In this document: one piece after another, positions 32,518 to 43,972 of the stretch | Numbering within the stretch: position 1 is the first letter of the stretch | How the letters are laid out: each line of letters begins with the position of its first letter | Assembly (NCBI RefSeq): GCF_030253575.1 | Contig: NC_080562.1 | Location: 27,116,352 to 27,180,351 of the forward strand | Direction: 5' to 3' | Source: Rhododendron vialii | Taxonomy: Eukaryota > Streptophyta > Magnoliopsida > Ericales > Ericaceae | Length of the DNA stretch: 64,000 nt | Program-made: the position numbers and the translations under genes | Notes under the pieces: generated by a model | Databases searched by the model: none | Seen by the model: only the letters and a program-made list of their open reading frames with translations | Told to the model about the DNA's origin: nothing

Positions 32518-34163
32518 TTAATGCTTTGTTGTAACACCCAACATTTCTCTAAAATATTGGAACTTTTCCTTTGAAAGAGCTTTGGTGAAGATGTCCGCCA
32601 CTTGATCTTTGGTTGCACAATACTTGAGTTGAATCTCTTCATTTTCCACGGCCTCTCGAATGAAGTGATGCTTGATTGCAATGTGTTTGGTGCGGCTATG
32701 GTAGACGGGATTCTTTGTCATTGCAATTGTGGACTTGTTGTCACACAAAATTGGAGGCTTCACCTTGCTTTTCATCAACATCTTCCAAAATCCTCCTTAG
32801 CCATATTGCTTGAGAAGTTGCCGATGATGCCGACACATACTCGGCTTCGGCGGTAGATTACGCCATGGTTTGTTGCTTCTTAGATGCCCATGAGAAGACA
32901 CCCGAGCCAAGAGAAAAAGCATATCCGGAAGTGCTCTTCATATCATTGACACATCCGGCCCAATCACTATCACAAAATAGTAGCAATTTTGTATCAACAT
33001 TCTTCTCATACAAAATGCCATAATCAAGTGTACCTTATAAGTATCTCAAGACCCTCTTAGCCACTCCAAAATGAGTTTGGCTTGCATTGTGCATGAATCG
33101 GGATAACTTGCTTGTAGTAGACATGATATCCGGCCTTGTGATAGTCAAGTACAATAAGCTTCCATCCAAGTTTCTATAAAGAGATTCATCCACTTTTTTG
33201 CTTCCATCTTCTTTTGACAATTTCTCATTCGCAATCAAGGGAGTTGCAACCGACTTGCATTCTCTCATCTTGAATTTCTCAAGAAGAGTTCTTGCATACT
33301 TTCTTTGACAAATGAAAATATCCTCTTTGCTTTGATAAATTTCAATGCCCCAGAAATAATGCAAGAAACCCAAATCACTCATTTCATACTTCTTCATCGT
33401 GTCTCTTTTAAAATCCTCAATCATTTTCACATTGCTACCGGTAAAAACCAAATCATCAACATAGATAGAAACAATGAGAATACCGGTGTTACCTTGCCTC
33501 TTGATGTACAAGGTTGGCTCGCTTTTGCTTCTTTGAAATCCTCTTTCATTGAAGTAAGAGTTAATCTCACTATACCATGCCTGGGGTGCTTGCTTTAGCC
33601 CATATAAAGCCTTCTTCAACTTGTACACTTTTTGTTCCTTGCCTTTGACAATGAAGCCTTGAGGTTGATCAACAAACACATCTTCCTCCAAGACACCATT
33701 CAAGAAAGCCGATTTCACATCAAGTTGATATAAGAACCATCCCTTCGATGCCGCTAAGGCAACAAGAGACCTAATTGTGTCATGTCGAGCCACCGGTGCA
33801 AATGTCTCTTGAAAATCAATTCCGGGTTGTTGAGAATACCCTTTTTGCAACAAGTCTTGCTTTGTGCTTTTGAATGGAATCATCGGGGTTGAGCTTTGTT
33901 TTGAAAATCCACTTTACACCAATAACTTCTTTGTCTTTTGGCCTCTCTACCAACTCCCAAGTTTTGTTCTTCTCAATGACATGAATTTCCTCTTCCATAG
34001 CTTTCTTCCAAGCTTCCTCCTTAATTGCTTCTTCAAAGGTCTCCGGTTCAACAACACAAAAATTACAACTCGCATACACATCACTAAGGCTTTTCATTCT
34101 TCTTGGAGTTGAACTTGGAGATGAGGAACTTGAGCTTGATGGAGAAGTTGGAGGAGTTTGATT
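32518..34163 (-). pseudogene. copia reverse transcriptase and RNase H, frameshifted
   Basis: From 34,097 the frame encodes WKKAMEEEIHVIEKNKTWEL, then shifts near 33,850. From 33,883 the RT core has LDVKSAFLNGVLEEDVFV and the catalytic YVDDLVFTGS. It stops at 33,035. Further pieces encode STAEAEYVSASSATSQAIW, with an upstream TAG near 32,860, and then RNase H ending CDNKSTIAMTKNP and DIFTKALSKEKF (32,518). The catalytic YVDD is intact. Frameshifts and stops prevent expression. Confidence 0.85.
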
Positions 34164-34924
34164 TAGAGCTTCAAGATCATCACATTCTTCATCTTCTTGA
34201 CTCTCCGGTTCTTCATAATTGAAATGGACTTGGTTTTACACCACATTCCCCTTCCAATCCCAATATGCTTCTCATCAAAAAGAACATCTCTAGAAATGAT
34301 CACATTGTTTGTGGTCAAATTGAAGAGTCTATAGCCCTTTGATTGGGAGCTGTAACCCACAAAGATACACTTTTGACTAATTTCATCTAGCTTGCTCCTT
34401 TTCACTTTTGGAACATGAGCATAACAAATTGACCCAAAAACCTTCAAGTGATTCACGGATGGCTTTCTCCCACTCCAAGCTTGAAATGGAGTGATATTTT
34501 CAACGGCTTTTGTTGGACATCGATTCATCAAGTCGACCGCCGTATAGACGGCTTCACCCCAAAAAGTCTTGGGCAATCCCTTCTCATGTAACATTGATTT
34601 TGACATCTCCTCTATGGTTCTATTCTTCCTCTTGGCCACTCCATTTTGTTGTGGAGTGTACCCAACTGTTAGTTGTCTTTCCATGCCAATGTCTTCACAA
34701 AATTTATAGAATTCATTTGAAGTGTACTCGCCACCCCTTTCACTTCTCAAAACTTTCATTAAATAGCCACTTTGTCTTTCCACAAGGCTTTGAAACTTTT
34801 TGAAAATTGAGAAAACATCCGATTTTTGCCTCATGAAATAAACCCATGTCATTCTAGAAAAATCATCAATAAAAATGATAAAGTACTTGTTACCTCCATG
34901 AGTTAGCGTATCCATAGGCCGCAC
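34163..34924 (-). pseudogene. copia integrase core, catalytic residues altered
   Basis: Encodes FIIFIDDFSRMTWVYFM, then RSERGGEYTSNEF, then YTPQQNGVAKRKNRT, followed by the C-terminal GYRLFN region. In active copia integrases the second motif is RxDxGGEF/Y and the third NGVAERKN. Here the second catalytic Asp reads Glu and the catalytic Glu reads Lys. The integrase is therefore likely dead in its active site as well as in reading frame. Confidence 0.8.
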
Positions 34925-35224
34925 ACATCGGTATGAACAAGCTCTAATGGTGCTTTAGCCCTCCACGCCTTGTCTTTTGAAAATGACTCTTGGTGATGCT
35001 TTCCAAGTGCACAACCTTCACAAACTTGCTTGACTTCATGAATAGTTGGCAAGCCATACACCATGTTCTTTTGTTGTAAGTTCTTCAAACTTTGGAAATT
35101 CAAGTGCCCAAATCTTCTATGCCAAAGCCATGAGTCATCTAGCACATCCACCTTCAAGGCCACATTTTTGGAGTAGCGAAAAGTGATAGGGATCTTGACT
35201 TTTGCTTCAATTTGATTTCTCTCC

Positions 35225-35262
<38 letters not shown>

Positions 35263-35618
35263 ATAGGCCGCACACATCGGTATGAACAAGCTCTAATGGT
35301 GCTTTAGCCCTCCATGCCTTGTCTTTTGAAAATGACTCTTGGTGATGCTTTCCAAGTGCACAACCTTCACAAACTTGTTTGACTTCATGAATAGTTGGCA
35401 AGTCATACACCATGTTCTTTTGTTGTAAGTTCTTCAAACTTTGGAAATTCAAGTGCCCAAATCTTCTATGCCAAAGCCATGAGTCATCTAGCACATCCAC
35501 CTTCAAGGCCACATTTTTGGAGTAGCGAAAAGTGAGAGGGAAACTTCTATTCTTCTCCATCTTGACTTTTGCTTCAATTTGATTTCTCTCCCCCCTCCCC
35601 CCCCCCCCCCCCCTCCCC
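34903..35618 (-). repeat. tandem duplication of the GAG-pre-integrase segment with poly-C tracts
   Basis: About 350 bp encoding WLWHRRFGHLNFQSLKNLQQ and VCEGCALGKHHQ through HTDVCGLW occurs twice in direct orientation (34,915-35,226 and 35,267-35,589). The upstream edge of each copy on the coding strand is a G tract. On the plus strand these are a pure run of 36 C's at 35,227-35,262 and a T-interrupted C run at about 35,590-35,618. The copies differ by a small deletion (the EKNRSF segment) and a few substitutions. The duplication breaks the protein with poly-Gly. Confidence 0.9.
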
Positions 35619-35792
35619 GGTCATAAATCTTGCAAGAGTCTCCTTCAAATTGGATGGTGTACCCATGCTCTATAAGTTTGCCCAACACTCAACAAGTTTT
35701 GCTCCAAGTCTGGAACAAGTAGCACATCCGAGATATTCCTTGTACCCTTCTTTGTCTCCATGGCAATAGTACCATTTCCCTTTGCTTGGACT

Positions 35793-36972
35793 TAGGCACC
35801 ATTCCCCATCTTTACTTGAGAATTGGAGGAAGTATCGATTTTCACAAAGATACTCTCATCTCCGGTCATGTGGTTACTACAACCACTATCAAGAAACCAC
35901 ACATCATTCTTTTGCTCGGAAGCCGCTTGACAAGCATAAAACTTGCACCCTCCACCTTCTTGCTCTTCGGAGTAATTAGCTTGTTGATTGTTTGTGACTC
36001 GGCAACCCTTTTTGACGTGCCCAAATTTGTTGCAATTGTAACATTGTGGCTTCCCTCGAAACCAACAATATTTATCAACATGACTACCCCTTTTACAAAT
36101 TCCACACCTTGGTTGAGTAGCCTCATCATTCCCTCTTGCTTGAAAATTGTTTCCCCTTTGAAAATTATTCATTCCTCTTCCTCTTCCTCTATCATTTCCA
36201 CCTCTTCCTCGTTCAAAATTTCCACCACTTGAAAATTCCCCTCTAGATTGATTATGACTTGAAGAAGATCCTTTCCCATGGGGCTTTGGGGTACTAACAT
36301 TAAGTTTAGATTGAAAGGCACTCTCAATTGACTTTTCGGATTGCCTATTCAATCTTTGCTCAAATGTCTTAAGGGAACCATCAATTCTTCGACACTCAAA
36401 TTGGCTAAATCTTGAGTATTTTCAATAACGGCAACTATGGGATCATACTTCCGTGGCAAATTAATCAAGATTTTCTCAACAATTTTTTGAGTAGCAACAT
36501 CCTCCCTATATATTTTCATTTGATTCACAACATCCATAAGTCTAGAAAAATAATCATTTAACAATTCATTATCCTTCATTTTCAAATTCTCATAATCTCT
36601 TCTCAAGAATTGAAGTTTGATGGTTTTTACCTTCAAATTGCCTCTATACTCATTGTAAAGAATATCCCATGCTTTCTTGGCTTGGGTTTCATTGATGATT
36701 CTAGGAAAGAGGTTGTCAGAAATACCTTGTTAAATCATGGAGAGGGCTTTTGCATTCATCCTATTATCCACCTTCAATTGTTTCTTTTGCTTATTTGACA
36801 AAGCCACCTCCACACCTTGACAATCTTCAAACCCATCTTGAACATATTCCCAAACATCATTTGACATAAGTTGGGTCTTCATCTTCACACACCAAAAATC
36901 ATAGCTTTCTCCATTGAGAAGTGGAAAAGAAAGTGGTAGAGCTCCCATGTTTTGATTGCTTGAACTTGCCAT
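35793..36972 (-). pseudogene. copia gag and protease
   Basis: Start MASSSNQNMG at 36,972. The UBN2-type Gag core is YDFWCVKMKTQL through LKVDNRMNAKAL. A TAA near 36,730 replaces a Gln. The frame resumes with LQFLRRDYENLKMKDNE and shifts near 36,355. It then has a Gly/Arg-rich linker and CYNCNKFGHVKKGC, a CX2CX4HX4C knuckle. The protease motif WFLDSGCSNHMTG follows, then a TAA at about 35,793. A further 61-codon piece (35,503-35,688) leads to the poly-C tract. Confidence 0.85.
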
Positions 36973-37043
36973 TGTTGTAGACTTTCTAGGGTTTTGTTTC
37001 CCCTTCAAAAATCTTCACTCCCAAGTTGATTTGATCCACCAAT

Positions 37044-37055
37044 GCTCTGATACCA
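37044..37055 (-). other. copia primer-binding site, tRNA-Met
   Basis: On the minus strand TGGTATCAGAGC lies four bases inside the 5' LTR end, a perfect complement to initiator tRNA-Met. Confidence 0.9.
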
Positions 37056-37059
37056 CTTA

Positions 37060-37228
37060 TGTTGGCATTTTCCCTAGCCAAAATTTGATTTTCGGTGGAG
37101 AGAATAACAAGGAAAATGGGAGATTTGGGGCTGCCCAATATACAGCAGCAGCAGCCGAAAAAACAAAATAAAAAAAACAGAGCAGGAGGGAGGTGGCTCT
37201 CAGGATCTCTTTTCCGAAAAGTGGCAGC
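37060..37228 (-). repeat. copia 5' LTR, truncated
   Basis: Matches the first 169 bp of the left LTR up to GTGGCAGC and then breaks into unrelated sequence. On the minus strand this means the outer, promoter-side half of the 5' LTR is gone. Confidence 0.85.
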
Positions 37229-37470
37229 ATTAAAAATTGAAACATTAAATTTCAGTGAGAGAAATTATGCACAGAACTTGGGGAGCATTAAAAACAAAGC
37301 AAAAGTCGCCAGTAAAATTCAAACCTAGGACCTCTTTGAGAAGACACGGAGCACTTACCACTTACCACTGCACCACAAATAACTTTTATGAGAAATAATA
37401 ACATATCTATTATTTATTAACATTCTAGCTGGGTCAAATGACTCAGCTGGGCCTACATTAAATCCGCCCT
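37229..37470. other. unidentified segment between copia remnant and duplicated flank
   Basis: No coding potential seen. It is bounded by the LTR truncation at 37,228 and the start of flank copy B, so it marks the join of a deletion or duplication. Confidence 0.5.
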
Positions 37471-38207
37471 TGCGCACCTCCTTGACTAATCTTGAAAGAC
37501 TAATCTCATTGTACGGTAGTGAGGGTCTCATTTAAAAGAAGTGTAAAGTTCTGTGTGAACTAACTCAAAAGAAGTTGATTGCACGCGGTAGAAGTTTTGA
37601 ATCTAAATCCATATAAGGGAGCAAACTTCTAATTAGTATCATGCATTGACTATCAATGCCCTGGGACATGATTTACCAAGCAAGGAAATATTTTAGTAAT
37701 CAAGGAATGAACAGATTGGTTCATGTATTTGTTACGGTGATATATTTGTGGAAGAATGCATGCTGGTGACTTTGTAGAATGTAGTGTTGGTTTTCCTACA
37801 ACGTTTAATTTGTTGGAACAAGGTAACAAAGATATATATATATATAGTCCCCTTCTCCTAAGGACCACCTTAACTTAATAAAATAAGGACCTCCCTTTCC
37901 CGATCGAATTTCGATGATCTGAGCCGCTCAATGTGTTCAGAACATGATTTTAAGGGTACCCGTAAGAAATCAGCAAAAAAAAAAAGACCGGGAAGGACTT
38001 CATCTGAGCAGTTTTTGTTTATTTTTTATCGAACGGTTCAAATAAAAACTGCTCGGATGAAGCCCTTCCTGGTCATTTTTTTTGCTGAATTTTCGCGGGT
38101 ACTCTTAAAATCGCGTTCTGAATACATTGAGCGGCTCGGATCATTGAAATTCAATCGGGAAATCAGAGAAATAGAGCTAAAATAAGGACCTCCTCATTTG
38201 AAAATGA

Positions 38208-38261
<54 letters not shown>

Positions 38262-38286
38262 GAAATTAAAGAGTGTTGGAACAAGG
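37471..38286. repeat. duplicated flank, copy B
   Basis: Second copy of 31,366-32,149, including the final GTTGGAACAAGG before the LTR. It carries an inserted foldback element (37,846-38,209) set in TA repeats and lacks the 385-bp segment found in copy A. Confidence 0.8.
37846..38209. mobile_element. foldback (long inverted repeat) MITE in a TA microsatellite
   Basis: Arms of about 150 bp pair with each other (AGCCGCTCAATGTGTTCAGAA on one side, its inverted counterpart TTCTGAATACATTGAGCGGCT on the other) around a short centre near 38,020-38,045. It is flanked on both sides by (TA)n, up to about 45 bp on the right. Flank copy A has only GATATATATA at the same place, so this is an insertion. 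TA target preference is typical of Stowaway-like elements, but the ends do not match Stowaway. Confidence 0.8.
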
Positions 38287-38482
38287 TGTTGGCATTTTCC
38301 CTAGCCAAACTTTGATTTTCGGTGGAGAGAATAACAAGGAAAATGGGAGATTTGGGGCTGCCCAATATACAGCAGCAGCAGCCGAAAAAACAAAAGAAAA
38401 AAAACAGAGCAGTAGGGAGGTTGCTCTCTGGATCTCTTTTCCGAAAAGTGGCAGCTCTATATTGCCTTTCTCGTTGAACTTC

Positions 38483-38597
38483 GGCTTATTTGCAAGGACA
38501 CCCCTTCAACTATAACCGTTTGTCAACTTTACCCCCTCAACTATCAAACTCAACAGCTTTACCCCCTCAACTATTAAAACTCAACAACTTCACCCCC
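38483..38597 (+). repeat. MULE left terminal inverted repeat
   Basis: Pairs with 47,977-48,091 at high identity. Internally it contains imperfect ~30-bp repeats of the form CCCCTCAACTATYAAAACTCAACA, so the TIR is itself tandemly structured. Confidence 0.9.
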
Positions 38598-38921
38598 CTT
38601 GTCAAAATTCCGTTAAAAAATTGGACGGAGACGAGTGAAAGGACCATTATACCCTTCTTATGTTAAAAATGGGTTTCGTGTTGTTCATTACCTCATCGAC
38701 CCACTCCTCTCTCTCACTCTCACTCCTCTCCTCAGTCGAGAACCAGCATGGAGAACTCGAGAACCAGCAGCATGAGAGAACCCACATGAATCCTTTCGTT
38801 TGAGAGAACCCACGGTTTGTGAATAACATCAGTCATCTGTCGGTCATCTACTTTGAAAACCCTGAAGTGTGGACGACGAACGACGAACAACGTCCGTTTC
38901 TGCGATGTCCACCATGTAAGT

Positions 38922-39775
38922 CGCATTTTGAACCCTAAACCTTTGATCGAAGTGGTTAAATGTTTTATGTGTTATTTCTCAGAAATTTTGGGTTTTGAAC
39001 TGAAACCCTAATTTTTTGAATTAAAATTTAGGGTTTCTGTATATATTTGTTAATTTTCAGTACGATTTGGAACCCTAAACCTTTGATCGAAGTTGTTAAA
39101 TGGTTTACGCGGTTTTTGTCAAAAATTTTGGGTTTTGAACCGAAACCCTAAATTTTGGAATTAAAAATTGGGGATTTTGTATAAATTTGCTATTTTTCTG
39201 TACGATTTTGAGACCTCCTTTCTTCGGAGTTGTTAAATGGTTTACATGGTTTTTCTCAAAAATTTTGGGTTTTGAACCGAAACCCTAAATTTCCGAATTA
39301 AAAATTGGGGATTCTGTGTGTATTTGTAATTTTTCAGTACGATTTTGAAACCTTAACCTTTCTTCGGAGTTGTTAAATGGTTGTTTACGTGGTTTTTCTC
39401 AAAAATTTTGGGTTTTGAACCGAAACCCTAAATTTCCGAATTAAAAATTGGGGATTCTGTGTGTATTTGTAATTTTTCAGTACGATTTTGAAACCTTAAC
39501 CTTTCTTCGGAGTTGTTAAATGGTTGTTTACGTGGTTTTTCTCAAAAAATTTGGGTTTTGAACCGAAACCCTAAATTTCCGAATTAAAAATTGGGGATTT
39601 TGTGTGTATTTGTAATTTTTCAGTACGATTTTGAAACCTTAACCTTTCTTCGGAGTTGTTAAATGGTTGTTTACGTGGTTTTTCTCAAAAATTTTGGGTT
39701 TTGAACCGAAACCCTAAATTTCCGAATTAAAAATTGGGGATTCTGTGTGTATTTGTTCTTTTTCAGTACGATTCT
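38922..39775. repeat. ~143-bp tandem array in transposase intron 1
   Basis: About six units, each running from CAGTACGATTTTGAAACC through GAACCGAAACCCTAAAT to GGGGATTCTGTGTG. Later units (from about 39,330) are nearly identical and earlier ones more diverged. Each unit holds two AACCCTAAA-like telo-box motifs (one degraded to AACCTTAACC in later units). It lies wholly within the inferred first intron. Confidence 0.85.
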
Positions 39776-39939
39776 GTATATATACTGTATATTGTGAACC
39801 CTAAATTAAGGAACTAATCCTGGCATAGACATAGAGTTCCTAGACTCAAAACTCACCCAAAAGAAAATAGAAAAAAAACCCACCAACAGTCCAACAGTCC
39901 CAAAACAATCTCTGATAAAAAACCTTCGTATGAATCCTC

Positions 39940-40250
39940 TATGAAGCAGCAGTGGCTAAGTTTTGATGAGAAGCCTTCAACCTCCTCCAAGGGCTAAGGC
40001 ATGAACGAATGTCCCCTAAGATTGACTAATTTTTGTAAACTGGAGGAGGAATCCCTGCAGAGATTTTGAAACACCCTACCATTCCTTTCCCTCCACAGCC
40101 AATACATAGTTGCAACTAGGGATAGCTTGAAAATAGTGTGAACCGTGGAACTGGCACCTCTGTGTTGCCTGGTCCAGCTCAACAGTCCAGAAAACTCCAT
40201 AAGACCAGTAGTCAGACCAACAATATAGAAGACCTGACTTGCTGAGCATA
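39940..40250 (-). pseudogene. LINE fragment within the MULE intron
   Basis: The minus strand encodes FKLSLVATMYWLWRERNGRVF, the tail of the LINE zinc-binding (zf-RVT) domain. No RT or RNase H accompanies it. The adjacent frame adds RGHSFMP and a stop near 39,994. Confidence 0.6.
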
Positions 40251-43200
40251 AGGACAAGAAAAAAAGAGATGAGAAATCCCTTAAACTGGGACTTTTGCAC
40301 ACTTTTACTAAGCCAAGAAAATTGTGAGATTCTGTATAACTTTGTGAATCTTTTGAACGTAAGTTTAGTGCTTCCTTCTTGTATTTTTGGATATGGTTGT
40401 GCTCTTTTGGATATTGTTCTGCTCTCATTTTATACCTTGTTTTTGAGTGACACAATTGCATTATTAGCTGCTTATGTAGTAATTTTGTTTGAATGAATCC
40501 TAAATTAGGTGGTCCTATTGATAATCTAACTTATTTGTTGCAGAGAAAACAATCTTGACTTCAGGTGTACTTTGGAAATTCATGTTGGTGGTAAACTTGT
40601 GAGGGGGGCCCAGGTTGAATACTTGGGTGGGTTTGTTGCACAAAGTAAGGTAGATCCAGACTTCTTCTCATTTTATGACTTCATGTCTGTAATTAAGGAG
40701 ACAGGATATTCACAAGCAGATAACATTAGTGTGTTTTATAGACTTCCCAACACTGACATGAACAATGGCTTAGTTGCATTGACTTCTCATGATGAAATGC
40801 TTAACATGTTTGCAACACATTCTCCTGGTATGAAGTATTTCTCTATTGATATGTATGTTGATTGTCCTAATGTGGTTGATTCAGAGGATGAGGAGGTGAT
40901 AGGTAGAGACACAAACACTGTAGACCAAGGTTGCTTAACCGAGTTGGGATCTGACTTACAAGTAGAGGAAGGACAGGGAGGTGTTGACTTAGGAGTAGAG
41001 GAAGGACATGAAATTGTTGACTTAGACGTTGAAGGTGTAGTCCAAGGTGTGGATGCAAATGAAACTGATCATATGGAGTTCCAAATGGATGATGATAGCT
41101 CAGACATTGAGTGGATGCCTTATGATGATAGCTCAACTTCCACTGGGTCTTTTAGTGGGGTAGAAGAGTCTTCTGATGAGGAGGAAGAGGACAACATTCC
41201 CTTGGTAGGTTTAGGTAAAAACTTGGGTCAAAACATAGGTGATGAAGAAGAGGACTTTAGTTCTGATAGTGATGATAACAATTTAGTTGATGATGTGACT
41301 GATGAGGATGGGAAACCTATTTTTCCAGAGTTCAAAGAGCATTATATGAAGAAGCCTGAATTAATAGAAGGGATGAAGTTCCCTAATGTGCAAGTGTTTA
41401 GGAAACTATTGAGAGAATATCATATAAAGGAGGGGTATACGTTTAAATTTTTGAAGAATGAGTCTAAGAGGGTCACTGTGAAGTGTACACATGATTGTGG
41501 CTTTAGACTTCATGCCTCTCCCATGTACGAAGAGAGATCCTTTCAAATAAAAAAGATAAATCAACAACATTCATGTACTAGGAAGTACACTAATAATAAT
41601 GCAACTTCGTCTTGGCTTTCTGAAAAGTACTTGGCCAAAGTTAGTGATGCCCCAGAGACTAAGATCAGTTCAATGAAGAAAACAGTTAGGAGGGAATGGT
41701 TGTTAAATGTTTCTGAGAACAAGATCTATAGGGCAAAGAGAAAGGCCCTTGAACTGATTCAAGGAGATCATAGAGTTCAGTATGTGAGGTTGTGGGACTA
41801 CTGTGAAATGGTAAGAATACAGAATCCACATAGTACTGCTAAGTTGAAGGTGGATAGGCCCTTGCCAGATGAAGGACCAGTGTTTAAAAGGATGTTTATA
41901 AGCTATGCTGCCCAACTGAGGGGATTTTTAGCAGGTTGTAGGCCGATAATTGGGTTAGATGCTTGTTTTTTGAAAGGGCCATTTGGTGGTCAGTTGATGC
42001 ATGCAACTGCGAAAGATGCCAACAATCAGATGTTTCCTTTGGCATTTGCTGTTGTGGAGGCTGAAACAAAAGAGAGTTGGACTTGGTTCTTGGAAAGTCT
42101 GATGGACATGATAGGCAATCCAGAGGAAAGGGGTTGCTGCTTCATATCCGACAGGCAGAAGGTATACCTACCTGTTTTTTTTTTTTTTTTGTATTTAATC
42201 ACTATTGTTGTTTACTTCATTAACTGTTGCCTATATTTAACTACAACTTTTTGTTTCCTTTAGGGATTGACACAAACGTTTGCACAGTTGTACCCTAATG
42301 TGGAACATAGATACTGTATTAGGCACATGTACTCTAATTTCAGTAAAGTGTACAAGGGTAAGGAGTGGAAAGACCTCATGTGGAGGGCTGCATCAGTGTA
42401 CACAATTCATGAATTTCATCAAGCTATGGAGGCCATTAAATCAATTGATGAGAATGCATATGAGTATTTAATGAGTGAACAACCCTCAACATGGGCTAGG
42501 TGCATGTATGGAACAAGGTCTAAATGCAATAGAATGGACAATAACACAAGTGAAGCATTCAATAGAGCAATAAAAGATGCAAGGGACCAACCAATTTTGA
42601 CCATGGCTGAAAGTATTAGAAGGTACCTAATGACAAGGTTGCAAACAAGAAATCGATTGTGCCAAGGCTGGAAGGGTAATGTATGTCCAAGAATTAGAAG
42701 AAGGGTTGAGAAAGCATGCAAGTTAATGGGGGAGTGTGAGGTGATTTACAGTGGTGGCAGAATATTTGAAGTACTTACTGTACTTAGGACCCATGTTGTG
42801 GACATATGAGAGAGAACATGCACTTGTAGGAAGTGGGATGTCAGTGGGATACCATGTTCACATGGAATGGCTGCAATTATAGAAGATAAAAGTGACCCAT
42901 TGGACTTTGTTGATGAGTGCTTTCACATAAGTACATTTGCAAAGATATACAACTTCAACATCAAACCAATTCCTGACCAAACAATGTGGGTTCATACAGA
43001 GTTTGATCCTATAGGTCCTCCCCCTTTAAGAAAGAAGAGTGGTAGACCCAAGAAGAATAGGAGGAAAGGGCATGATGAACCAAAGAAACCCAATGGAGGT
43101 GTTAGGAAGTATTACACAACTCTCAAGTGTAGCATATGCAAGCAGCCAGGACATAATGCCAGAACATGCTCTCAAAAGGCTAACAGCACTACTGTTGACC

Positions 43201-43972
43201 AAGTAAGGAAAATTCAAATTTTTTTTCCATTGTCCTTTATTGTTTTTTAAGGCATATTTGACATGTTACTTGTACAGGACTGTCAAATGGCAATGGAAAC
43301 AGCAATTGTTGGAGGACATGAAATTGAAGTGGCAGAGGAAACAATAGCCAATAGTGGGAGAGGTAGTGGTAGAGGAGGGAAAGGAAGAGGAGGGAAGACT
43401 GGCAGAGGAGGAAGAGGAGGTAAGAGTGGTGGAGGAGGGAAGATTGGGAGAGGAGGTGGTGCAATGGTGGTTGGAGGCACAGGAAGAGGTGGTGATCCGG
43501 CATCAAAGTATGACACTATTGCTCCAAGAGGTAGAGGAAGAGGAAGAGGTGGAACCACTGCTCCACCTCTTCTTGGAATTGTGATTAGAGAAACAAATCC
43601 TAACACTAGGGTGGATATTGGTACAAACAAAGGTGTAAACCGTGGGAAGGGAAAACAGCCCATAGTTTGTAGAGGCAAAGCACCAATAACAAGGTTTGGA
43701 GGTGCCCCAAGGGTGGGATTGCCAGCACCACAGGTAATACACTAACCTCATGCCTATACTGTACAATTTAGTCCATACAATAAGCTAAGTTATGCATGGT
43801 GTCAATGTAGGGATGGAGAAGATCCACAAGGATGGGGAATGCCATTTTTTGGACTCAACCAGAAACTTCATCTGCAGCATCATGTGGCAGTGGTGGTGGA
43901 AGTGGCAGTACCACAATGCCAAGCACTCAACCATCAAGTTCAACCCCAAGTACCCAAAAATCAGCCACTTGA

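Larger units (their letters stand above)
32150..37228 (-). mobile_element. Ty1/copia retrotransposon, decayed, minus strand
   Basis: Reading on the minus strand: truncated 5' LTR (37,060-37,228), tRNA-Met primer site, gag with zinc knuckle, protease, integrase, RT, RNase H, polypurine tract, 3' LTR (32,150-32,510). Integrase upstream of RT marks Ty1/copia. CAAGG precedes the left LTR. The frame is broken at many points. An internal tandem duplication with poly-C tracts sits in the integrase region. Confidence 0.9.
38905..43972 (+). pseudogene. MURA-type transposase, five exons, one nonsense codon
   Basis: Inferred exons: 38,905-38,915 (ATGTCCACCAT, then GTAAGT), 40,544-42,161, 42,264-43,202, 43,278-43,733 and 43,811-43,972; all introns are GT-AG. 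Exon 2 has a PB1-like N-terminus (IHVGGKLVRG), a long acidic linker, the MuDR-type DNA-binding region (CTHDCGFRLHA) and catalytic D in IGLDACFLKG. D2 is in FISDRQK at the exon 2/3 junction. E is probably in NTSEAFNRA. A SWIM zinc finger (CTCRKWDVSGIPCSHG) and a zinc knuckle (CSICKQPGHNARTC) follow. The last exons give a Gly/Arg-rich and Ser/Thr-rich tail ending at 43,972. TGA at 42,807-42,809, just before the SWIM finger, probably replaces an Arg codon. Confidence 0.85.

Noticed and set aside
35207-35263. Poly-Gly domain fused to integrase
   Set aside because: The Gly run is only the translation of the homopolymer tract, not a protein feature.
38922-39775. CRISPR-like array
   Set aside because: Units of about 143 bp are contiguous without unique spacers, in a plant intron.
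43283-43678. Minus-strand Pro/Leu-rich ORF
   Set aside because: Antisense shadow of the Gly/Arg-rich transposase exon 4.
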